NCBI GenBank assembly: GCA_938018045.1
Contig: CALIIP010000203.1
Coordinates: 1 to 11,157, forward strand
Direction of reading: 5' to 3'
DNA: 11,157 nt
Origin: an uncultured Flavobacteriaceae bacterium
Lineage (GTDB): Bacteria > Bacteroidota > Bacteroidia > Flavobacteriales > Flavobacteriaceae
Positions within the stretch are counted from its first letter, which is position 1. Each line of letters begins with the position of its first letter. Below, piece by piece: positions 1-6,014 of this stretch. A program made the position numbers and the translations under genes. The notes beneath the pieces are model-generated. The model was given only the letters and a program-made list of their open reading frames with translations, did no database searches and was not told the origin of the DNA.

Positions 1-3000
1 TCCGTCAAAACCCATTCTCCTTTTTGGATTAATGGAATTGCTTGTTTGTATTTTACTTCTTTATTCTCACCACTCATCACGTTTTTAATCGTGACTCTAT
101 CGTTTCGACCAATTTTACGTTCAGTCCTTACAAATGTTTCAACTGGCTGACGCTCTTGCGTTTGATTGGTATTTGTTTGTTGAGATTGACTTGCAAAATC
201 TTCTTTTGTCAATTGTACTTTCTCTCTTGTGCGTTCTCTTGCAGCAGAAACTTGCGTTGCATTTTGGTTTGGCAATTCTCCTTTAAACAAGAATGATAAC
301 ACCTCTTTATTCACTTTGTTTAGCATCGTTTGAAACAATTCAAAAGACTCAAACTTATAAATCAATAAAGGATCTTTTTGTTCCCATTGTGCGTTTCTAA
401 CCGATTGTTTTAACTCATCCATTTGACGTAAATGGTCTTTCCAAGTATCATCAATAATGGCAAGTGTAACGTTCTTTTCAAAATCTGTTACTAATACTTT
501 TCCTTTAGATTCGTACGCTTCTTTCAAATTTGTAACAACTTGAATTGTTTTATTTCCATCAGTAAAAGGAACTACAATACGCTCATATTTATCACCTTGT
601 TTTTCAAACACATCTTTTATAACAGGATAAGCAGAAACTGCATTGCGCTCTATTTTATTCTGATAATGCTTGTATATGACATCAAACAAAGTATCTGTTA
701 ATTCTTCTACAGTTTTAGTTTTAAATTCATCTTCTGTAAACGGTGAAGAAGTAGCAGAGAAACGAATTAACTCATACTCAAAGTTTGTAAAGTCATCGTG
801 AGGTTTATTCTCATTTATTAGATTGGCACACGTATCAAAAATCATGTTTACAATATCAACTTGTAAACGATCTCCATACAATGCATGACGACGACGCTTA
901 TAGACAACTTCACGTTGTGAATTCATTACATCATCATATTCCAATAAGTTTTTACGAATACCAAAGTTATTCTCTTCAACTTTCTTTTGTGCTCTTTCTA
1001 TAGATTTAGAGATCATTGAATGCTGAATTACTTCACCTTCTCCAAGTCCCATTCTATCCATCATTTTTGCAACACGCTCACTGTTAAACAATCTCATAAG
1101 ATTATCTTCTAGTGATACATAGAATTGCGACGAACCAACATCACCTTGTCTTCCTGCACGACCTCTTAACTGTCTGTCTACACGACGTGAATCATGACGT
1201 TCTGTACCAATAATTGCAAGACCTCCAGATGCTAAGACTTCGTCAGATAATTTAATATCAGTTCCACGTCCAGCCATATTTGTTGCTATTGTTACAACTC
1301 CAGGATCTCCTGCTTCAGCAACAATATTTGCTTCTTTTTTATGGAGTTTTGCATTCAATACGTTGTGTTTAATTTTACGCATTGCAAGCATTCTACCCAA
1401 TAATTCTGAGATCTCAACAGATGTTGTACCGACCAAAACAGGCCTTCCTTGATCTACCAATACATTTATTTCTTCAATTACTGCATTGTATTTTTCACGT
1501 GCAGTTTTATAAACTTTATCTTGTTTATCGTCTCTTGCTAAAGGTTTGTTTGTTGGTATTTCAATAACATCCAACTTATAGATTTCCCACAATTCTCCTG
1601 CTTCTGTAATCGCTGTTCCCGTCATTCCAGAAAGTTTACGATACATTCTAAAGTAATTTTGAAGCGTTACAGTTGCAAACGTCTGTGTTGCAGCTTCAAT
1701 CTTCACATTCTCTTTGGCTTCAAGTGCTTGATGTAATCCGTCAGAATAACGACGACCATCCATAATACGACCTGTTTGCTCATCAACAATCATAATCTTT
1801 TCTTCCATCACCACATATTCTACATCTTTTTCAAAAAGAGTATATGCTTTTAAAAGTTGATTCATTGTATGAATACGCTCACTTTTTACACCAAAATCAC
1901 GATATAAAACTTCTTTTTCTTTAGTGATTTCTTCTGCGGATAAGTTTTTGTCTTCTAACTTTCCTATTTCCATACCAATATCTGGCATTACAAAGAAATC
2001 AGCATCGTTATGATCTTTTGATAAGTGCTCAACACCTTTATCAGTAAGTTCTATGGAATTGTTTTTTTCATCTATCGTAAAATATAATTCTGCATCAATA
2101 TGGTGCATTTCACGATTATTATCTGCGATATAAAAGTTTTCTGTTTTTTGAAGTAATTGTTTGATTCCTTCTTGCGATAAGAATTTAATCAAGGCTTTGT
2201 TTTTTGGTAAACCTCTGTAAACTCTCAATAATTGAAATCCACCTTCTTTAGTATCACCTTCAGCAATTAATTTCTTTGCTTCAGCCAAAACGGCAACTAG
2301 ATATTTTCGTTGGATGTTTACAATACTATCAACACTCGGCTTTAATTCATTAAACTCGTGACGATCGCCTTGAGGTGTTGCTCCAGAGATAATTAATGGT
2401 GTACGAGCATCATCAATCAATACAGAATCGACCTCATCTACAATTGCATAATTTGGTGCACGTTGTACTAAATCTTTTGGCGAATTAGACATGTTATCAC
2501 GCAAATAATCAAAACCAAACTCATTGTTTGTTCCGTAGGTAATATCAGAATTATATGCTTTTCTACGTGCATCAGAATTTGGTTGGTGGTAATCGATACA
2601 ATCTATACTTAAACCATGAAATTCAAAGATTGGCGCCATCCAAGCAGCATCACGTTTTGCCAAGTAATCATTAACTGTAACTACGTGTACACCGTTTCCT
2701 GTAAGTGCATTTAGGTATATTGGTAATGTTGCAACCAACGTTTTACCTTCTCCTGTCATCATCTCGGCAACATTTCCTTGATGTAATACTGAACCACCAA
2801 TTAACTGAACATCATAATGTATCATGTCCCAAGTAATTTGTTTTCCTGTTGCATCCCAAGTATTGTAGTAAATGGCTTTGTCACCATCTAACTCTACATT
2901 GTCTTTTATTGCTGATAATTCTCTGTCAAAAGGAGTTGCAGTTACAGTAATCGTTTTATTGTTGGTAAATCTACGTGCAGTTTCTTTAACCACAGCAAAT

Positions 3001-3332
3001 GCTTCTGGAAGAATTTCTTGAAGTGTTTCTTCAGATACTTTGTAAGATTCATCTTTTAGATTATCAATCTCGGTATAAATTTCTTCTTTCCTGTCGATAT
3101 TTGCTTCTTTAGACTCTTCTAATAATGCAGTAATTTTATCTTCAACTGGCTTAATAGATTCGGTAATCCTTTCTTTAAACTCAAGCGTTTTTGCACGTAA
3201 CTCATTGTCTGAAAGTGCAGTAATACTTCCTTCAACGGCTAGTACTTTATCAACGATAGGTTGTAATTCTTTAAGGTCTTTCTTTGTTTTGTCTCCTACA
3301 AAAACCTTTAATATAGAATCTAATATACTCAT
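1..3332 (-). CDS. secA: Preprotein translocase subunit SecA (C-terminus beyond window)
   Basis: ATPase motor that binds the SecYEG channel at the inner membrane and drives unfolded preproteins across it. About 1,110 codons are in the window, running off the left edge without a stop. The final residues seen (GEWVLT) resemble the usual end of flavobacterial SecA, so probably only a handful are missing. Seen: Walker A MMTGEGKT at about residues 191-198, DEVD box at 299-302 followed by a DDARTPLIISG motif, helicase motif MAGRGTDI at 686-693, then RQLRGRAGRQGD and the LLEYDDVMNSQR scaffold-helix region. It is about 200 residues longer than E. coli SecA (901); part of the excess lies between roughly residues 320 and 500, around the preprotein-binding domain, as is typical of Bacteroidota. 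The tail keeps GRND (1075-1078) but has no cysteines. The ATG at 3332 starts MSILDSILKVFVGDK, a normal SecA N-terminus. Function certain; exact C-terminus unknown. Confidence 0.98.
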   Translation of the reverse strand, partial: MSILDSILKVFVGDKTKKDLKELQPIVDKVLAVEGSITALSDNELRAKTLEFKERITESIKPVEDKITALLEESKEANIDRKEEIYTEIDNLKDESYKVSEETLQEILPEAFAVVKETARRFTNNKTITVTATPFDRELSAIKDNVELDGDKAIYYNTWDATGKQITWDMIHYDVQLIGGSVLHQGNVAEMMTGEGKTLVATLPIYLNALTGNGVHVVTVNDYLAKRDAAWMAPIFEFHGLSIDCIDYHQPNSDARRKAYNSDITYGTNNEFGFDYLRDNMSNSPKDLVQRAPNYAIVDEVDSVLIDDARTPLIISGATPQGDRHEFNELKPSVDSIVNIQRKYLVAVLAEAKKLIAEGDTKEGGFQLLRVYRGLPKNKALIKFLSQEGIKQLLQKTENFYIADNNREMHHIDAELYFTIDEKNNSIELTDKGVEHLSKDHNDADFFVMPDIGMEIGKLEDKNLSAEEITKEKEVLYRDFGVKSERIHTMNQLLKAYTLFEKDVEYVVMEEKIMIVDEQTGRIMDGRRYSDGLHQALEAKENVKIEAATQTFATVTLQNYFRMYRKLSGMTGTAITEAGELWEIYKLDVIEIPTNKPLARDDKQDKVYKTAREKYNAVIEEINVLVDQGRPVLVGTTSVEISELLGRMLAMRKIKHNVLNAKLHKKEANIVAEAGDPGVVTIATNMAGRGTDIKLSDEVLASGGLAIIGTERHDSRRVDRQLRGRAGRQGDVGSSQFYVSLEDNLMRLFNSERVAKMMDRMGLGEGEVIQHSMISKSIERAQKKVEENNFGIRKNLLEYDDVMNSQREVVYKRRRHALYGDRLQVDIVNMIFDTCANLINENKPHDDFTNFEYELIRFSATSSPFTEDEFKTKTVEELTDTLFDVIYKHYQNKIERNAVSAYPVIKDVFEKQGDKYERIVVPFTDGNKTIQVVTNLKEAYESKGKVLVTDFEKNVTLAIIDDTWKDHLRQMDELKQSVRNAQWEQKDPLLIYKFESFELFQTMLNKVNKEVLSFLFKGELPNQNATQVSAARERTREKVQLTKEDFASQSQQTNTNQTQERQPVETFVRTERKIGRNDRVTIKNVMSGENKEVKYKQAIPLIQKGEWVLT

Positions 3333-3356
3333 AATTTATGTTGTCTTATATGTGTT

Positions 3357-3385
3357 CAAAATTAAACAAAAAAAAAGCCTCAAAA
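3357..3385 (-). promoter_or_regulatory. Putative secA promoter (Bacteroidota type)
   Basis: Read on the minus strand, TAATTTTG (3364-3357) matches the Bacteroidota -7 consensus TAnnTTTG exactly. It would start transcription roughly 18 nt before the secA ATG at 3332. A possible -33 element TTTTG (3385-3381) lies 16 bp upstream, slightly closer than the usual 17-23 bp. It falls in the loop and right arm of the terminator of the preceding gene. The -7 match and its position are seen; promoter activity is inferred. Confidence 0.5.
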
Positions 3386-3394
3386 GAGACTTTT
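3367..3394 (-). terminator. Rho-independent terminator after the DUF2795 gene
   Basis: On the minus strand, AAAAGTCTC - TTTT - GAGGCTTTT can form a 9 bp stem (one G-T wobble, four A-T pairs at its base) with a 4 nt loop. The 3' arm runs directly into a tract of T residues. It begins about 20 bp after the stop codon of the 73-residue gene and ends about 35 bp before the secA start, so it would separate the two transcripts. The reverse orientation has only four Ts and is unlikely to terminate plus-strand transcription. Confidence 0.7.
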
Positions 3395-3414
3395 CTATGT
3401 TATTTTTTAATGGT

Positions 3415-3636
3415 TTAATATTCATCTTCGTTCCAAAGATAATCATCTTCGGTCGGATAGTCAGGCCAAATTTCAATGATCGAATCATACGATTCACCTT
3501 CATCTTCAAGATCCTGTAAATTTTCTGCAACTTCTAATGGTGCTCCTGTTCTAATTGCATAGTCAATAAGCTCGTCTTTGGTTGCTGGCCATGGCGCATC
3601 TGCTAAATATGATGCTAATTCTAATGTCCAATACAT
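3415..3636 (-). CDS. Small acidic DUF2795-family protein
   Basis: A 73-residue protein that I recognise as the DUF2795 family found next to secA in many Flavobacteriia. Its biochemical function is not established. It starts MYWTLELASYL and has a compact N-terminal region containing WPATKDELIDYA (residues 16-27), followed by an acidic tail. It has 21 Asp/Glu against only 2 Lys/Arg, four Trp and six Tyr, and no signal peptide or membrane segment, so it should be a soluble cytoplasmic protein. DUF2795 domains elsewhere are small helical folds, and helix-forming segments are plausible in the first half here. The start is supported by the strong promoter just upstream, which leaves a leader of about 17-20 nt. 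A terminator follows, so the gene probably forms its own transcript. The conserved neighbourhood with secA may be synteny rather than a functional link. Confidence 0.9.
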   Translation of the reverse strand: MYWTLELASYLADAPWPATKDELIDYAIRTGAPLEVAENLQDLEDEGESYDSIIEIWPDYPTEDDYLWNEDEY

Positions 3637-3659
3637 GTATTCTGTGTTTTAATTTTTTG

Positions 3660-3689
3660 CAAAAATAATTTTTTCGCGTAGAAAAACAA
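3660..3689 (-). promoter_or_regulatory. Strong Bacteroidota promoter for the DUF2795 gene
   Basis: On the minus strand a TTG -33 element (3689-3687) is separated by exactly 19 bp from TATTTTTG (3667-3660), a perfect match to the -7 consensus TAnnTTTG. Predicted transcription starts about 17-20 nt before the ATG at 3636. This is the best promoter match in the window. It implies that the 73-residue gene is transcribed independently of the adenosyltransferase gene upstream. Confidence 0.75.
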
Positions 3690-3725
3690 GTTATTTACTG
3701 TTTATTTTTCAAGAAAGTTAAGAAC

Positions 3726-4301
3726 TTAGTCGTTTTTCTTAGGAATCCAAGGGATTTCTGCTATTTGATTATCATAAGTCAATTTTCGTGCCAACACAAA
3801 AAGATAGTCAGAAAGTCTGTTTAAATACATTAATATATTTGGATCTATTGGCGTTTCATCATTAAGTTGAACACTTATACGCTCTGCTCTTCTGCATATA
3901 CAGCGAGCAATATGACAATATGACACTGTTGTATGACCTCCTGGAAGCACAAAGTGTGTCATTGCAGGTAAATCTTCATTCATAGTATCAATTTCACTTT
4001 CTAATTTTAAAATCGACTCTTCAGTTATCTTCGGAATATTTAAACGCTCTTTACCACTTTTTAAAACTTCTTTTTCTGCTGGAGTTGCCAACATAGAGCC
4101 TAAAGTAAATAATTCGTTTTGAATTCTTAAAAGTGATTCGCTAGAAATATCATCAATTTTTTGATCTTTGATTAAGCCAATATATGAGTTTAGTTCGTCA
4201 ACAGTTCCATAAGATTCGATTCGTAAATGATATTTTGGAACACGTGTTCCTCCATACAATCCAGTAGTTCCTTTATCGCCAGTTTTTGTGTAAATTTTCA
4301 T
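3726..4301 (-). CDS. PduO-type ATP:cob(I)alamin adenosyltransferase
   Basis: Transfers the 5'-deoxyadenosyl group of ATP to cob(I)alamin (or cob(I)yrinic acid a,c-diamide) to make coenzyme B12. In the cytoplasm this would supply adenosylcobalamin-dependent enzymes such as methylmalonyl-CoA mutase. At 191 residues it has normal length for the single-domain family. Seen: the N-terminal ATP-binding signature TKTGDKGTTGLYGG (5-18), the helix motif YGTVDELNSYIGL (31-43), the active-site motif RCICRRAER (133-141) with the conserved Arg and Glu residues, and NRLSDYLFVLAR (161-172). Nothing appears truncated. It lies 31 bp downstream of the methyltransferase gene on the same strand, so the two are probably co-transcribed, although a TAAATTTG sequence abutting its start might act as a minor promoter. 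No B12 riboswitch is evident in the short gap. Whether the enzyme serves de novo synthesis or salvage cannot be told from this window. Confidence 0.95.
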   Translation of the reverse strand: MKIYTKTGDKGTTGLYGGTRVPKYHLRIESYGTVDELNSYIGLIKDQKIDDISSESLLRIQNELFTLGSMLATPAEKEVLKSGKERLNIPKITEESILKLESEIDTMNEDLPAMTHFVLPGGHTTVSYCHIARCICRRAERISVQLNDETPIDPNILMYLNRLSDYLFVLARKLTYDNQIAEIPWIPKKND

Positions 4302-4332
4302 GCAACAAATTTAAGAATTAAAAGATTAAAAT

Positions 4333-5109
4333 TTATACTCGAATTATAAAATGTTCTTTTTCTTGTTCTTTTCGGAATAAAACAATTCCCCAAAAGTACG
4401 TATCAATACTAACTGTAACTTTTTTATGGTTTTTGATGTATTCCCATGCTTCGCTCATTTCTTTTGACCAATGTATATCATCAAAAATAAAAATAGACTT
4501 ATTGTTTATTGAATTTATGCATTGCTCAAAATAGTCAATTGTTGATTTTTTTTGATGATTACCATCGAAATAAACTAGTTCGAAGACGCTGTCTTTTAAT
4601 ACTTTAGGAAGCGTTTCTTTGAAATCTCCAACGTGTAATTCAATATTATTTAAACTAAGTTTATCAAACTGATTTTTAGCGATTTGAGAAGTATTCTTGC
4701 AACCTTCAAGTGTTGTGATTTTTGATGTTGAATTTCCAATATGTAAACTTGCGGTTCCGATTCCTAAAGAAGTTCCAATTTCTAAAACGGTTGTTGGTTT
4801 AATAAACTCTGTAATTCTAATTAATAATTCAGATCGTTTTTTTGATATTCCAGCAATTTTTGCAATTTTTGATATTTCACGCTCATTTGATTTGAAAACT
4901 TTTGAGCCTTTACCAAAATCAGTTACAGAAATTTTAGCATGGTTTTGTAATAAATCAGACCGAAACTTAGTTATTATCTTTAGTTTATTATGGCTTGAAT
5001 CTTTATAGAAGCATTTTGTAACCAAATCATACACAAAAGGTGAGTGCACACCATGATGATTGGTAGATTTAAATAAAAACTGTAGGTAGGATTTTATTTG
5101 AAAAAGCAT
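4333..5109 (-). CDS. Class I SAM-dependent methyltransferase
   Basis: A 258-residue Rossmann-fold methyltransferase of unknown substrate. Seen: SAM-binding motif I VLEIGTSLGIGT (108-119), the acidic post-I strand ITTLEG (131-136), GDF (151-153), a VYFDGNHQKKSTIDYF segment (169-184) and IFIFDDIHWS (186-195). The FDGNH and FDDIHWS motifs resemble the O-methyltransferase (catechol OMT-like, Methyltransf_24) group, in which such acidic residues bind metal or lie near the active site. The N-terminal MLFQIKSYLQFLFKS...HGVHSPFVYD region is typical of a conserved Bacteroidota subgroup. No signal peptide is apparent, so it is probably cytoplasmic. It is the first gene of a likely two-gene operon with the B12 adenosyltransferase and is divergent from the polysaccharide export operon. 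A link to B12 or to polysaccharide decoration would be speculation. Family assignment is firm and the substrate is unknown. Confidence 0.88.
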   Translation of the reverse strand: MLFQIKSYLQFLFKSTNHHGVHSPFVYDLVTKCFYKDSSHNKLKIITKFRSDLLQNHAKISVTDFGKGSKVFKSNEREISKIAKIAGISKKRSELLIRITEFIKPTTVLEIGTSLGIGTASLHIGNSTSKITTLEGCKNTSQIAKNQFDKLSLNNIELHVGDFKETLPKVLKDSVFELVYFDGNHQKKSTIDYFEQCINSINNKSIFIFDDIHWSKEMSEAWEYIKNHKKVTVSIDTYFWGIVLFRKEQEKEHFIIRV

Positions 5110-5147
5110 TTGATTTAATTTCTAAGGCGAAAATAATGGAAAAATTA

Positions 5148-5176
5148 TTTTAATAGCTGATTTAAAATTATATTTG
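5148..5176 (+). promoter_or_regulatory. Putative promoter of the polysaccharide export operon
   Basis: TATATTTG at 5169-5176 matches the Bacteroidota -7 consensus TAnnTTTG. The -33 region has only a weak TTTT (5148-5151), 17 bp upstream. It would give a leader of about 55-60 nt before the ATG at 5240. No Shine-Dalgarno sequence is present; the start is preceded by an A/T-rich stretch. On the opposite strand a one-mismatch TATTTTCG at about 5128-5135 could serve the methyltransferase gene, but that is weaker still. Confidence 0.45.
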
Positions 5177-5239
5177 CCAATAGACATCATTATTTTCATA
5201 TTACAGGTAATTATAATGGCGACGTAAATAATCATTAAA

Positions 5240-6010
5240 ATGAATAGAAATTTACTTTATATATTCTTATTAGCAAGTTTAACTTCTTGTTTGTCAGCAA
5301 AAAAAACAACTAATTTTCAAGGAGAGATAACTAATGAATCTAAATTGCACAGACTTGTAAATGTGCCTTATAAATTGCAAGTTAACGATGTTTTATCTAT
5401 TGGGATTAAAGCAGAAGACCCAAAACTAGTTGCACTCTTTGGAGCTTCTGATGTTAGAGAAGGTTCTAGTGAAAATCTATATTTCAGTGGCTATACAGTT
5501 GACAGACATGGTAATATTAGGATTCCATACATAGGCGAACTAAATGTACTTGGTTATACTGAAAGAGAAGTACGAGAGAAAATAGAATCAGAACTGAAGA
5601 ATTTTATTAAGAATACAGAATCAATTTTTGTGACTGTTAAGTTATCAGGAATTAAATTTATTGTTTCTGGTGAAGTTGGTTCTCCTGGAACTGTAAACTT
5701 ACAGCAAAATGAAGTTACAATTGTTGAAGCACTCGCAAATGCTGGGAGTATAAGTACCTTAGGTGATAGAAAAAATGTTCAAATTATACGTAAAACCATT
5801 GATGGCGTTCAACGAAATACGATTGATATGACTTCGATAGATGTTTTTAATTCAGAACATTTTTACATTCAGCCTAATGATGTAATTTATGTTGCTGCAT
5901 TGCCTCAAAAAACTTGGGGAACAGGAACTACTGGATTGCAAACTTTTACTACAATAGCATCAATTTTATCGATTATAGCAACAACTGTTTTATTAGCAAG
6001 AAACTTATAA
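5240..6010 (+). CDS. Polysaccharide biosynthesis/export lipoprotein (Wza-like)
   Basis: Periplasmic/outer-membrane component of a capsule or exopolysaccharide exporter. Residues 1-17 form a lipoprotein signal peptide with lipobox LTSC (Cys17), so the mature protein should be lipid-anchored. A Poly_export (PES) domain covers roughly 42-135, starting YKLQVNDVLSI and including DRHGNIRIPYIGEL (88-101). One SLBB domain begins around FIVSGEVGSPGTV (140-152) and ends near NDVIYVAALP. A hydrophobic helix, about 234-253, lies at the very C-terminus. At 256 residues it is much shorter than E. coli Wza (379), having one SLBB-type repeat and no C-terminal amphipathic barrel domain like that of Wza; this short form is common in Bacteroidota. 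It is the first gene of the operon and its stop is 4 bp before the kinase start. Family assignment is certain, but how the short form crosses the outer membrane is unclear. Confidence 0.93.
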   Translation: MNRNLLYIFLLASLTSCLSAKKTTNFQGEITNESKLHRLVNVPYKLQVNDVLSIGIKAEDPKLVALFGASDVREGSSENLYFSGYTVDRHGNIRIPYIGELNVLGYTEREVREKIESELKNFIKNTESIFVTVKLSGIKFIVSGEVGSPGTVNLQQNEVTIVEALANAGSISTLGDRKNVQIIRKTIDGVQRNTIDMTSIDVFNSEHFYIQPNDVIYVAALPQKTWGTGTTGLQTFTTIASILSIIATTVLLARNL

Positions 6011-6014
6011 TTAG

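Noticed and set aside
42..296. Plus-strand ORF of 84 codons
   Set aside because: Antisense to the secA 3' end; Phe/Cys-rich translation with no family resemblance, while the opposite strand encodes clear SecA.
1382..1567. Plus-strand ORF of 61 codons
   Set aside because: Lies wholly inside secA on the opposite strand, with a low-complexity hydrophobic translation.
3205..3530. Plus-strand 104-codon and minus-strand 64-codon ORFs
   Set aside because: Both are out-of-frame readings across the secA start, the intergenic region and the DUF2795 gene; they cross the terminator and show no protein features.
3697..3735. Possible terminator after the adenosyltransferase gene (AAGTT-CTT-AACTT)
   Set aside because: The stem is only 5 bp with a 3 nt loop and no T-tract follows it, too weak to call.
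4306..4313. TAAATTTG on the minus strand just before the adenosyltransferase ATG
   Set aside because: Matches the -7 consensus but lies 4 bp from the start codon, would give a nearly leaderless mRNA and has no -33 element. In DNA this AT-rich it may be chance.
4697..5008. Plus-strand ORF of 103 codons
   Set aside because: Antisense to the methyltransferase SAM-binding region; no independent support.
5216..5227. Three-codon upstream ORF (ATG GCG ACG TAA) in the export operon leader
   Set aside because: Too short to distinguish from chance and not a recognisable leader peptide.
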